From Bacteroidales bacterium (lineage in GTDB: Bacteria; Bacteroidota; Bacteroidia; Bacteroidales; Paludibacteraceae): DNA of 26,980 nt. This document shows, piece by piece, positions 8,305 through 16,075 of this stretch. The notes under the pieces are model-generated. The model ran no database searches. It saw only the letters and a program-made list of their open reading frames with translations, and was not told the DNA's origin. Location of the stretch: positions 1 through 26,980 of the forward strand of contig CAAGHA010000146.1 of the NCBI GenBank assembly GCA_900769555.1, written 5' to 3'. Within the stretch, counting starts at the first letter, position 1; each line of letters opens with the position of its first letter. Made by a program: the position numbers and the translations under genes.

Positions 8305-9333
8305 TTAATGCAATATTTTAAAAATCAATTCTTTAAACAGTTCGTCTTGCGGAGAAGCATAAGCAGTTGCTTGAAATCCTTTTGACTTCATATCATATTC
8401 TCGCAGTAAAGAGATGATTTCCATGGTTTTCCATCCATTATAGTTTTGAACACCTGATTTATACTCTCTTAAAAAATAGGGAGACACTCCTAACTCTTTT
8501 GCAGCTACTTCATCAGGCTGATTTTTTATATAATGGTAAATCATCAGTTTGGAAAAAAAATTAAAAAGTAAAGAAACATTCATTGTAAATACAAAGTCTT
8601 TTTGCTTTACAATGTTGGCAACAATGAAATTAACTTTATAGATGTCTTTCACTGCCAATGCATTAGTTAACTCAAATGCGTTAAATTCTTTACTGATTCC
8701 TACATTCTTTTCAATTAATTCTGCGGTGATACGTTTCTCTTCTTTGGGTAATATAATCATCAACTTATCCAATTCATCCATAATTTTATGCAGATTATTC
8801 CCAATATGACCTATCAACATCATCAATGCTTTTTCCTCTATCACCAACCCTTTTTCCCTTAAATATCCGGTAATTATCGGTGGCAATTTATCCTCTCTAA
8901 TCTTTTCTGAATTGTAATATACCCCCACTTTCTGAACGTCTGAAACATATTTTTTTCGGGCATCTGCTTTTTTGTATTTGTAGCAAATAACCAAAATTGT
9001 TTGGGGTTGAAATGAAGACAAATAGGACGATAATTCATCCAAAGATTTCCAACATTGTGCCTCTTTTACAATAATCACCTGATAGGGTGCCGACATAGGG
9101 AAATGGCGAGCCTGCTCTAAAACGGTCGTTAAATCAACGTCCTGACCATATAGAACAAACTGATCAAATACTTGCTGAGACTCATCCAAAATATTATTTT
9201 GAATATAGTCACTAATCAAATCAATATAATAACTCTCTTCTCCGGTTAAAAAATAGATTGGTTTGTAAATCTTATTTTGTAAATCGGATAAAATCTCTTT
9301 GTAACTATTTGACTGATTCGATTGTTTTGCCAT
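8305..9333 (-). CDS. holA: DNA polymerase III subunit delta
   Basis: A 342-residue clamp-loader subunit that opens the beta clamp. It starts with the family's NSYKEILSDLQNKIYKPIYFLTGEE-like segment (residues 9-33). The central part carries IREDKLPPIITGYLREKG and LMMLIGHIGNNLHKIMDELDKL, which fit the AAA+-like and lid regions of HolA; as usual for delta there is no functional Walker A. Length matches Bacteroidota HolA. First gene of a five-gene operon with its own TACCTTTG promoter box 25 bp upstream. Confidence 0.92.
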   Translation of the reverse strand: MAKQSNQSNSYKEILSDLQNKIYKPIYFLTGEESYYIDLISDYIQNNILDESQQVFDQFVLYGQDVDLTTVLEQARHFPMSAPYQVIIVKEAQCWKSLDELSSYLSSFQPQTILVICYKYKKADARKKYVSDVQKVGVYYNSEKIREDKLPPIITGYLREKGLVIEEKALMMLIGHIGNNLHKIMDELDKLMIILPKEEKRITAELIEKNVGISKEFNAFELTNALAVKDIYKVNFIVANIVKQKDFVFTMNVSLLFNFFSKLMIYHYIKNQPDEVAAKELGVSPYFLREYKSGVQNYNGWKTMEIISLLREYDMKSKGFQATAYASPQDELFKELIFKILH

Positions 9334-9357
9334 TTAGTATCCTGTTAATCTTTCTTG

Positions 9358-9365
9358 CAAAGGTA
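9358..9365 (-). promoter_or_regulatory. holA: -7 box of the holA operon
   Basis: On the minus strand TACCTTTG, followed by C as is common after this box, 24 bp before the holA ATG. No clear TTTG is found 19-21 bp upstream. The end of a family 1 repeat element begins 29 bp further upstream (9394). Confidence 0.55.
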
Positions 9366-9393
9366 ATAATAAAATTTGAAAATATAGATTTTA

Positions 9394-9663
9394 TAAGGCT
9401 ACTTCTAAAAATTATAAATTTTATTTTTTTGTCTCAATTTCTATTACGTATACTTTTGCTTTTTTAACTCATCTTACTCATATTCAAGTAGTCACAACGT
9501 CTGCCACATTCTTTTCAATCACCTATTCCTTTTTCTCGCCACGGAAAAGTTGAAACAAGTTTCACTTTACTTGTTTGGCTTTACCAATAGGCTCATAATT
9601 ATAAACTACTTAAGCAAAATGAACTTCTAAATCATTATGAGCTAAATTTTAGAAGTTGCCACA
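9394..9663. repeat. Fold-back repeat element, family 1 copy B
   Basis: Left end TAAGGCTACTTCTAAAAATT (9394-9413) is mirrored by AAATTTTAGAAGTTGCC (9644-9660). The last ~45 bp (CAAAATG-ACTTCTAAATCAT-...) align with the corresponding end of the copy at 26604. Internal hairpins include AAACAAGT/ACTTGTTT and GCTCATAAT/ATTATGAGC. At about 270 bp it is the longest copy here. It fills the gap between the divergent holA and Ntn-hydrolase genes and contains no ORF. Confidence 0.6.
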
Positions 9664-9731
9664 AATTTGTTTATAAACGAGAAACAAAACAAAATAGGAG
9701 TGGATTTGTTTTAATTGAAAATATTATTATT

Positions 9732-10799
9732 ATGAAAAAAATCGCAACTACTTTTTGCCTAATCTTTGGAGGTATAAATTTTGCCGCCTCCGCATGTACT
9801 GGAATCTCTTTGTTTGCAAAGGATGGCAGTTACATTCAAGGTAGAACGATTGAAAATGCTCAATTGGAATTACCTAGTTATTACGTAATTATCCCACAGG
9901 GTAAAGAATTAACTTCCTACACACCAACGGGGAAAAACGGAATCTCTTTCAAAGTTAAGTATGGTATTGTTGGACTATCAGTTGTAAAGGAAGAATTTAT
10001 TGCAGAGGGAATCAATGAAGCAGGACTTTCTTGCGGACTATTCTTTTTTCCTAACTATGGAAGTTATGTCGCTTACGATGAAAAAGAAAACAGCCGGTCT
10101 TTGGGTGATTTACAAGTAAACCAATGGATTTTGAGTCAATTCGCCACAGTAGAAGAGGTGATTAAGAACATTGACAATGTTCGTATTATCGGATTAGACA
10201 AAACTGCTGTTGTTCATTGGAGGATTGGGGATAAATCCGGACGACAAGTTGTCATGGAGATTGTAAATGGTATTGTTCACTTTTATGAAAATACTGTGGG
10301 AGTTTTAACCAACTCTCCGGGATTTGAGTGGCATTTGACCAATTTAAATAATTATGTTAATTTACAACCCGGTGATGCAAAATCTCAAACACTAGGAAAA
10401 GATACTCTTTCACCTTTGGGTGGAAATTCGGGATTCTTAGGTCTTCCAGGAGATGCCACACCGCCATCTAGGTTTGTAAGAGCCGCTTTTTATCGTGCCA
10501 CAGCTCCTCAACAAGCAACAGGACTGAACTGTGTTTGGCAGTGTTTCCATCTTTTGAATAACTTTGATATTCCTATTGGGATTGAACACCCCATTGGGAA
10601 AACACCTCCAATTCCAAGCGCAACACAATGGACTTCTGTTATTGACTTAACGAATAAAAAGGTCTATTATAAAACAGCCTACAACAACTCTGTTCGATGC
10701 ATAGATCTAACAACTATCAATTTCAAAAAAATCAACTATCAATTTCATCCTTTGGATGTGGAAAAAAAACAACCTGTTAAACTGGTAAAAATACAATAA
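9732..10799 (+). CDS. Secreted choloylglycine-hydrolase-family amidase (linear amide C-N hydrolase)
   Basis: A 355-residue Ntn hydrolase of the bile salt hydrolase/penicillin V acylase family. The signal peptide ends at AASA so that maturation exposes Cys22, the N-terminal nucleophile, in CTGISL. Other active-site positions visible are Arg38 and Glu41 in GRTIE (many members have Asp at the latter), Asn194 in LTNSP and Arg250 in SRFVRAAFY. It would be exported and cleave an amide such as an N-acyl amino acid, a penicillin-type side chain or a conjugated bile acid; the substrate cannot be decided. It has its own terminator downstream and stands alone between a divergent replication operon and the recR operon, which suggests it was inserted there. 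Confidence 0.85.
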   Translation: MKKIATTFCLIFGGINFAASACTGISLFAKDGSYIQGRTIENAQLELPSYYVIIPQGKELTSYTPTGKNGISFKVKYGIVGLSVVKEEFIAEGINEAGLSCGLFFFPNYGSYVAYDEKENSRSLGDLQVNQWILSQFATVEEVIKNIDNVRIIGLDKTAVVHWRIGDKSGRQVVMEIVNGIVHFYENTVGVLTNSPGFEWHLTNLNNYVNLQPGDAKSQTLGKDTLSPLGGNSGFLGLPGDATPPSRFVRAAFYRATAPQQATGLNCVWQCFHLLNNFDIPIGIEHPIGKTPPIPSATQWTSVIDLTNKKVYYKTAYNNSVRCIDLTTINFKKINYQFHPLDVEKKQPVKLVKIQ

Positions 10800-10810
10800 A
10801 TCAAAAAATG

Positions 10811-10850
10811 CAACATCTCCTAATACTACGTAGCAAATTAGGAGATGTTG
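10811..10850 (+). terminator. Terminator of the Ntn-hydrolase gene
   Basis: A perfect 14-bp stem: CAACATCTCCTAAT (10811-10824) with ATTAGGAGATGTTG (10837-10850), loop 12 nt, preceded by an A run and followed by TTATAATT. The T tract is weak but the stem is strong and lies 11 bp past the stop. Confidence 0.7.
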
Positions 10851-11068
10851 TTATAATTGGTACAAAATCAAACTATTTCACATATAACTATCCTGTGTAA
10901 TAACCTACCCTATAATCTTCATTGGTATTTATAACCGACTTCAACCCCTTTCGCAGAGTGTCACAGATTTACTTTCTTAAGGATATAAAAGTTAATTTTT
11001 AACAGCAGAAAAATATATCTGAAAAATAAACGATAAACAAAACTGAAATGAGTATATTTTTCACTACC

Positions 11069-11100
11069 TTTGCAACCATTAGGAGAGGTAGATAATTTTG
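11069..11100 (+). promoter_or_regulatory. Promoter of the HsdR-N/recR operon
   Basis: TTTG (11069-11072), 20 nt, then TAATTTTG (11093-11100), matching the Bacteroidota consensus. An alternative -7 box TACCTTTG overlaps at 11065-11072, so tandem start sites are possible. The remaining 10851-11064 is AT-rich with nothing else identifiable. Confidence 0.6.
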
Positions 11101-11117
11101 TATTTAAATCAACTTAT

Positions 11118-11151
11118 GGTTACTTCTATTTAGGTTTAGAAGTTACTTTAA
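11118..11151. repeat. Minimal family 1 element (ends only)
   Basis: GGTTACTTCTATTTA (11118-11132) and TTTAGAAGTTACTTTAA (11135-11151) are the two termini of the repeat family almost back to back, forming a small hairpin. It lies between the promoter and the first ATG, so it would be transcribed in the 5' leader of the recR operon. Confidence 0.5.
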
Positions 11152-11166
11152 GAAAATTCGGACTTC

Positions 11167-11616
11167 ATGTTGCAACTAAATTTTCCCAAATATTCGTTCA
11201 AGGTAAAAACGATAGAGAATAAAAGGATGATATTTGATTCGTTCCGAGGAAAATATGTTCCATTAACACCGGAAGAATGGGTACGTCAGAATATGGTACA
11301 ATTTTTGGTTCAGGAAAAAAAATTCCCTAAAAGTTGGATTAGCAATGAGGTTACTGTAGAGCTTAATCAAATGAGAAAAAGGTGTGATACTGTTGTTTTT
11401 AATAAAAATTCTCAACCTCTTTTGATTGCAGAATACAAAGCCCCCAATGTGGCCATTACACAAGAGACATTTGATCAAATTGCTACCTACAATTTCAAAC
11501 TAAACGTGGATTATTTAATCGTTTCAAACGGAATATCACACTATTGTTGCAAAATCAATTACGCCGACCATAAATATGTTTTTTACAAAGAAATCCCCTC
11601 TTTTGAAATGCTATAA
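11167..11616 (+). CDS. Stand-alone HsdR N-terminal-domain protein (PD-(D/E)XK nuclease-like)
   Basis: A 149-residue protein resembling only the N-terminal domain found in type I restriction R subunits (HSDR_N). It begins with helical, substrate-side residues (LTPEEWVRQNMVQFL, 33-47) and has a PD-(D/E)XK-like core: Asp74 in RCDTVVF, Glu89-x-Lys91 in IAEYKAP, and Gln104 in TFDQIATYN. The catalytic triad looks intact. There is no helicase, methylase or specificity gene nearby, so this is not a restriction system. Its stop lies 2 bp before the recR start, so the two are co-transcribed and a DNA repair or replication role is plausible. Function unknown. Confidence 0.75.
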   Translation: MLQLNFPKYSFKVKTIENKRMIFDSFRGKYVPLTPEEWVRQNMVQFLVQEKKFPKSWISNEVTVELNQMRKRCDTVVFNKNSQPLLIAEYKAPNVAITQETFDQIATYNFKLNVDYLIVSNGISHYCCKINYADHKYVFYKEIPSFEML

Positions 11617-11618
11617 TT

Positions 11619-12239
11619 ATGACAAACGATTCACAATACTCATCGATTCTATTGGGAAATGCAGTCAAAGAATTTTCCAAATTACCCGGAATAGGTAAAC
11701 GAACAGCTCTTCGTTTGGCTCTTCATTTATTAAGACAGAGCAAAGAAGAGGTTGAGAATTTTGGAAATACTTTCATTGAATTAAAAAATGGTATCAAATA
11801 TTGCAAAGTCTGTCACAACATATCTGATACAGAGGTATGTCCCATCTGTTCTGACCCACACAGAGACGCATCCACAGTGTGCATAGTAGAAAATATTAAC
11901 AATGTTCTATCCATTGAAAACACACAACAATACAAAGGTTTGTATCATGTATTAGGGGGAATTATTTCACCAATGGACGGAATTGGTCCATCCGACCTTA
12001 CAATAGAAGCTCTGATTAATCGTGTCGAATCCGGAAATATTAAAGAGATAATTTTAGCTCTGAGTCCTACTATGGAAGGTGACACCACCAATTTTTATCT
12101 TTACAAAAAATTATCTAAATTTGACGTTATTATTAGTACTATTGCAAAGGGAATATCCATTGGTAATGAATTGGAGCATGCCGATGAAATTACCTTAGGT
12201 AGGTCAATCATTAACAGAACACCCTATAAAATTAATTAG
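11619..12239 (+). CDS. recR: Recombination mediator RecR
   Basis: A 206-residue RecR, which with RecO/RecF helps load RecA at gaps. Domains in order: helix-hairpin-helix (FSKLPGIGKRTALRLA, 19-34), zinc finger with Cys62, Cys65, Cys74 and Cys77 (CKVC...CPIC), then a Toprim domain from about residue 86 (TVCIVEN, Glu91) and a C-terminal ITLGRSIINR segment typical of the family's ATP-binding/wedge end. Length is normal. It is flanked by 2-bp gaps on both sides, in a three-gene operon. Confidence 0.95.
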   Translation: MTNDSQYSSILLGNAVKEFSKLPGIGKRTALRLALHLLRQSKEEVENFGNTFIELKNGIKYCKVCHNISDTEVCPICSDPHRDASTVCIVENINNVLSIENTQQYKGLYHVLGGIISPMDGIGPSDLTIEALINRVESGNIKEIILALSPTMEGDTTNFYLYKKLSKFDVIISTIAKGISIGNELEHADEITLGRSIINRTPYKIN

Positions 12240-12241
12240 TT

Positions 12242-12715
12242 ATGAATGAACAAATTTTCAAACAAGAGATACGGGTAATGAAAATTCTTTACATCTCTTT
12301 TATTTTACTATCAGTAATTTTTGGTTTAACAATGATTTATTTGCAAAAGTTCTCTACTCAAGAATTTTCAGCAAACAACATTACTTTTCAAAGTATTGCA
12401 ATGTTGGGAATGTTGATTTCCATTCCTCTTTCCTTAAAGTTATACCAAACAAAAACTGCAGTAAAAAACATTCCAACCGGTGTTAGTTCGGATGCTAAAT
12501 TAATCTACATAAAACAATGGTTTTCCATTCGGTTGTTTATTTTACAGATGGCAATCTGTTTAAATATTATCATCTATACAATTGCTCCAACGACATCATT
12601 ACTAATTTGCGTCGGAATTACCTTATTATGTATGATTGTATTTTGCAGAGTGAATGAAGATGAAATAAAAAGAGTTATCAAAGAGTCTGATAACATTGAG
12701 AATAGTAAATTATAA
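12242..12715 (+). CDS. Small integral membrane protein of unknown function
   Basis: A 157-residue protein with about four predicted membrane helices (roughly residues 14-34, 48-66, 94-112 and 114-136) and charged termini; the C-terminal tail is acidic and basic (NEDEIKRVIKESDN). No catalytic motif is seen and I do not recognise a named family. It begins 2 bp after the recR stop, so it belongs to the same transcript, and a very strong hairpin terminator follows. Confidence 0.7.
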   Translation: MNEQIFKQEIRVMKILYISFILLSVIFGLTMIYLQKFSTQEFSANNITFQSIAMLGMLISIPLSLKLYQTKTAVKNIPTGVSSDAKLIYIKQWFSIRLFILQMAICLNIIIYTIAPTTSLLICVGITLLCMIVFCRVNEDEIKRVIKESDNIENSKL

Positions 12716-12741
12716 AAGGTTTAAGATAGAACTTTTTTCTA

Positions 12742-12791
12742 AAAATTCGCTTTATCCTTCTAATAAATGTAAGATGGATAAAGCGAATTTT
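12742..12791. terminator. Strong terminator between the recR operon and leuB
   Basis: Perfect 16-bp stem AAAATTCGCTTTATCC (12742-12757) with GGATAAAGCGAATTTT (12776-12791), loop 18 nt. A and T ends on both arms suit termination of both converging operons. Confidence 0.75.
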
Positions 12792-12797
12792 GGTTAT

Positions 12798-12902
12798 GGT
12801 AACTTCTATAAATTTCAATTCTTGTTTCTAAACTATTTCGGATGCTTTTGAATTCATTTTCTATTCATTACAATTTTTAATAATTTATAGAACTCTCCTT
12901 AA
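12798..12902. repeat. Fold-back repeat element, family 1 copy D, overlapping the leuB 3' end
   Basis: Left end GGTAACTTCTATAAATTT (12798-12815), right end AATTTATAGAACTCTCCTTAA (12882-12902). Internal bases 12836-12860 are identical over 25 positions to 26646-26670 in the copy at the right of the window. The right end contributes the last codons of leuB. Confidence 0.65.
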
Positions 12903-13953
12903 TATAATCAACCAACCACTCTCCTACTTCATGTGTTTTATATGCCTTAGCCTCTTTTACAAGATCTTCTGTGACAACTCCTGCATTCATAGAGGCTGCC
13001 ACTGCTTCACGAATCAAAGCCCCCTCTTTTGCACCATCAAAAGCATATTCAAACATCATAGCAGCAGACAAGACCGTTGCCAAAGGATTGGCTATATCCT
13101 TTCCGGCGGCTTGGGGATATGAACCATGAATCGGTTCAAACACTGAAGTGTGAATACCGATTGAAGCCGATGATAAAAGTCCCATCGACCCGGTAATAAC
13201 AGATGCTTCATCAGTCAAAATATCTCCAAACATATTTTCTGTAACGATAACATCAAAACGTGTTGGCCATTGTATCATTTGCATGGCAGCATTATCAACA
13301 AAAAGGAAATCCAACTCAACCTCAGGATATTTAGGAGCCATTTCGGTGGCAATCTGTCTCCATAGACGAGAAGTTGCCAGCACATTTGCTTTATCCACAA
13401 CTGTCAAATGTTTTTTTCTTTTCATCGCATATTGAAAAGCCAAATCCAATATACGTTCTATCTCTTCTCTCGTATAAAGGCAAGTATCATAGGCAGTATC
13501 TCCATCTTCGCTTCGACCTTGAGGACGACCAAAATACATACCACCGGTTAATTCTCTTATGCAAACAAAATCTGCCCCCTTAACCACCTCCTCTTTTAAA
13601 GGAGATTTATGTAACAACGAATCAAATGTAACAATCGGTCTAATATTGGCATACAATCCCAATTTTTTTCGCATCGCCAATAAGCCTTGTTCGGGACGTA
13701 CTTTGGCATTCGGATTATTGTCAAATCGAGGGTCACCCACAGCACCGAATAAAACTGCATCAGATGACATGCATAATTGATGTGTCTCCTCGGGATAAGG
13801 GTTACCTGTTTTATCGATTGCACAGGCACCAACAATACCATATTCATAGGTCAATGTATGCCCAAATTTTTCACAAACAGCTTTGGTAACATTCAAAGCA
13901 ACCTCTACAACTTCCGGACCAATACCGTCGCCCGGCAATACTGCTAATTTCAT
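12877..13953 (-). CDS. leuB: 3-isopropylmalate dehydrogenase
   Basis: An NAD-dependent decarboxylating dehydrogenase converting 3-isopropylmalate to 2-oxoisocaproate; it likely also oxidises the methylmalate analogue when citramalate is the input. Motifs include LPGDGIGPEVVEVAL at the N-terminus, the RPQGRSEDGDTAYDT region and the metal-binding NMFGDILTDEAS with GSMGLLSSASIG. I place the start at the internal ATG 13951-13953 (MKLAVLPGD), 4 bp after the cimA stop, rather than the upstream ATG at 13971, which would add six atypical residues (MRQCKN) and overlap cimA. The last residues (SSINY) are encoded by the end of a repeat element, so the C-terminus may be altered relative to homologues. 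Confidence 0.93.
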   Translation of the reverse strand: MKLAVLPGDGIGPEVVEVALNVTKAVCEKFGHTLTYEYGIVGACAIDKTGNPYPEETHQLCMSSDAVLFGAVGDPRFDNNPNAKVRPEQGLLAMRKKLGLYANIRPIVTFDSLLHKSPLKEEVVKGADFVCIRELTGGMYFGRPQGRSEDGDTAYDTCLYTREEIERILDLAFQYAMKRKKHLTVVDKANVLATSRLWRQIATEMAPKYPEVELDFLFVDNAAMQMIQWPTRFDVIVTENMFGDILTDEASVITGSMGLLSSASIGIHTSVFEPIHGSYPQAAGKDIANPLATVLSAAMMFEYAFDGAKEGALIREAVAASMNAGVVTEDLVKEAKAYKTHEVGEWLVDYIKESSINY

Positions 13954-13957
13954 ATTT

Positions 13958-15490
13958 TTACATTGTCTCAATTAAATTCAACATCTTGATTGTAGCTTGA
14001 ATTGCAGCCTCTGTTTGGTCAGCATCCAAACCATGTGTCTTAAATATCTTATTTTTAAACTTCCACGTAATGGTAGCATGTACCAAAGCATCTGTTTTAC
14101 CACCCGGAGGGATAATTACAACATAATCCAACAATTCCGGAATTGGTTTCTTTAACGAATCATAAATCTTCCATAATGCTTTAGTAAAAGCATTGTACTG
14201 ACCATCGCCGGCAGCAGTTTGTTGATAAACTTCTCCATCAATTTCAATTTTTATTGTTGCAACAGGACGAATACCATATGTCAATGATAGTAAGTAATTA
14301 ACCATTTTAATTTTCTGCTCTCCCAGCGGATGTTTCAATACGTCAGAAACAATAAATGGTAACTCCTCTTGGGTAACCAACTGCTTTTTATCTCCAAGTT
14401 CTATGATACGTTTGGTCACCTTCAGCATAGATACTTCATCGATATTTATACTTAAAGCTTCCAAATTCTTACGAATATTGGCTTTCCCAGACATCTTCCC
14501 CAATGCATACTCACGGACTCTCCCAAAGCGTTCGGGCATCAAATCATTGTAGTAGAGTTGTGATTTCGAATCTCCATCGGCATGTACACCGGCACATTGT
14601 GTAAATACATTATCTCCAATAATTGGCTTATTATTAGGAATTCTTACTCCTGAATACATTTCAACCAATTTACTTAATTGATACATCTTCTCTTCTCGAA
14701 TCGATGTTTTCACCCCTAATTGGTCATGTAAAACTGCCAAGACACTTGTCAACGGAGAATTTCCTGCCCGTTCTCCCAATCCGTTTACTGTTGTATGGAT
14801 TCCTTTTACACCGGCTTTCACTGCTGACATAACATTTGCTACAGCTAAATCATAATCATTGTGAGAATGAAAATCAAAATGCAAATCAGGATAACGTTCT
14901 ACCATCTCTTTACAATATTCATAGGTTGTAAACGGATTTAAAACACCGAGTGTATCCGGAAGCATATATCGTTTTATTGGCAACTCTTTTAAAGCATCGA
15001 TTAACTGAAAAACATACTCCTTAGAATGACTCATACCATTGCTCCAATCCTCTAAATATAGATTAACCATAAGACCCATGGCAATGGATTTCTTTACCGC
15101 CTCTTTTACTTCGGATATGTGCTCATCGGTTCTCTTCATTAATTGTAGTTCAACATGGCGAGCCGACCCTTTTGCTAATAGATTAACTACTTTACAACCG
15201 GTATCTTGAATCCACTTTAATGAGATACCATCATCCACAAAGCCCAAAATCTCTATGCGCTCTAAATAACCATTATTCTTCGCCCATTCTGCGATTTCCA
15301 CCACTGATTCATGCTCTCCTTCTGAAACCCTTGCAGAAGCTACTTCCACCCTATCAACACCTAACGAATCCAATAAAAACCGAGTTATGCTCAATTTTTC
15401 AGGAGGTGAAAAAGAGACTCCCGAGGTTTGCTCTCCATCTCGCAATGTAGTATCTAATATCTCTATGTTATAATTTATGCTCTTGCTCAT
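13958..15490 (-). CDS. cimA: (R)-citramalate synthase, Leptospira type (LeuA homologue)
   Basis: A 510-residue HMGL-like TIM barrel plus LeuA-type regulatory domain. It condenses pyruvate with acetyl-CoA to citramalate, the first step of the threonine-independent isoleucine route. Metal ligands are Asp18, His208 and His210 (DTTLRDGE; FHSHND). The residues known from the Leptospira interrogans enzyme to select pyruvate over 2-oxoisovalerate (Arg16, Leu81, Leu104, Tyr144, recalled from the literature) all appear here at a constant offset of one: Arg17, Leu82, Leu105, Tyr145. Segments such as RVEVASARVSEGE and YLEDWSNG are typical of that subgroup and unlike true LeuA. The start overlaps leuD by 23 bp, indicating coupling. 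Bacteroidales genomes often label this gene a second 2-isopropylmalate synthase. Confidence 0.85.
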   Translation of the reverse strand: MSKSINYNIEILDTTLRDGEQTSGVSFSPPEKLSITRFLLDSLGVDRVEVASARVSEGEHESVVEIAEWAKNNGYLERIEILGFVDDGISLKWIQDTGCKVVNLLAKGSARHVELQLMKRTDEHISEVKEAVKKSIAMGLMVNLYLEDWSNGMSHSKEYVFQLIDALKELPIKRYMLPDTLGVLNPFTTYEYCKEMVERYPDLHFDFHSHNDYDLAVANVMSAVKAGVKGIHTTVNGLGERAGNSPLTSVLAVLHDQLGVKTSIREEKMYQLSKLVEMYSGVRIPNNKPIIGDNVFTQCAGVHADGDSKSQLYYNDLMPERFGRVREYALGKMSGKANIRKNLEALSINIDEVSMLKVTKRIIELGDKKQLVTQEELPFIVSDVLKHPLGEQKIKMVNYLLSLTYGIRPVATIKIEIDGEVYQQTAAGDGQYNAFTKALWKIYDSLKKPIPELLDYVVIIPPGGKTDALVHATITWKFKNKIFKTHGLDADQTEAAIQATIKMLNLIETM

Positions 15491-16067
15491 ATTTTTCGAT
15501 TAAATCTCTTTTATTCAATAGATAATCTATATCATCAAATCCATTCAAGAAACACTCTTTCTTATAAGAATTGATCTCAAAGTGTTCGCTATTCCCTGTT
15601 TGATTGTTTATAATCACTTGATTAGGCAAATCAATCGTAACTGTCATTGCAACCTCATTTGCAACAGAACTGAATAGTTCGGACAAAAATGAGTCTGAAA
15701 CAACAATCGGAAGAACACCATTATTCATGGCATTATTCTTAAATATATCTGCGAAATAACTGGAAATCACTACTCTAAAACCATAATCAGCAATAGCCCA
15801 AGCGGCATGTTCACGACTTGATCCACTTCCAAAATTTTTTCCGGCTAATAAAATTTCTCCTTGATAGATTGGATTATTTAAGATAAAATCTTGCTTCAAC
15901 TCCCCTTGAGCATCAAAACGCCAATCATAAAATAGATATTTTCTATAACCAACTTTTGAAGTATCTTTTAAAAATCTTGCCGGAATAATTTGATCCGTAT
16001 CCACATTTTCTATTGGTAATGGAACGATTCTACTAGTAAGTTTTATAAATTGTTTCATACTTTTCAA
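15468..16067 (-). CDS. leuD: 3-isopropylmalate dehydratase, small subunit
   Basis: A 199-residue swivel-domain subunit of isopropylmalate isomerase, partner of LeuC. Family signatures are PIENVDTDQIIPARFLK near the N-terminus and the substrate-loop motif NFGSGSSREHAAWAI (about residues 77-91), followed by GFRVVISSYFADIFKNN. Length is typical. An internal ATG at codon 4 (MKQFIKLTS) is an equally possible start. It begins 8 bp after the leuC stop and its 3' end overlaps the next gene. With LeuC it should also isomerise citramalate to methylmalate. Confidence 0.95.
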   Translation of the reverse strand: MKSMKQFIKLTSRIVPLPIENVDTDQIIPARFLKDTSKVGYRKYLFYDWRFDAQGELKQDFILNNPIYQGEILLAGKNFGSGSSREHAAWAIADYGFRVVISSYFADIFKNNAMNNGVLPIVVSDSFLSELFSSVANEVAMTVTIDLPNQVIINNQTGNSEHFEINSYKKECFLNGFDDIDYLLNKRDLIEKYEQEHKL

Positions 16068-16075
16068 ACTTTACA

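Noticed and set aside
11167..11616. Part of a type I restriction-modification system
   Set aside because: There is no helicase domain, HsdM or HsdS nearby; the short ORF is complete with its own start and stop and is coupled to recR.
13954..13971. Upstream ATG of leuB at 13971 adding MRQCKN
   Set aside because: It overlaps cimA by 14 bp and adds residues not typical of LeuB; the ATG at 13953 gives the usual MKLAVLPGDGIGPE start and a 4-bp gap.
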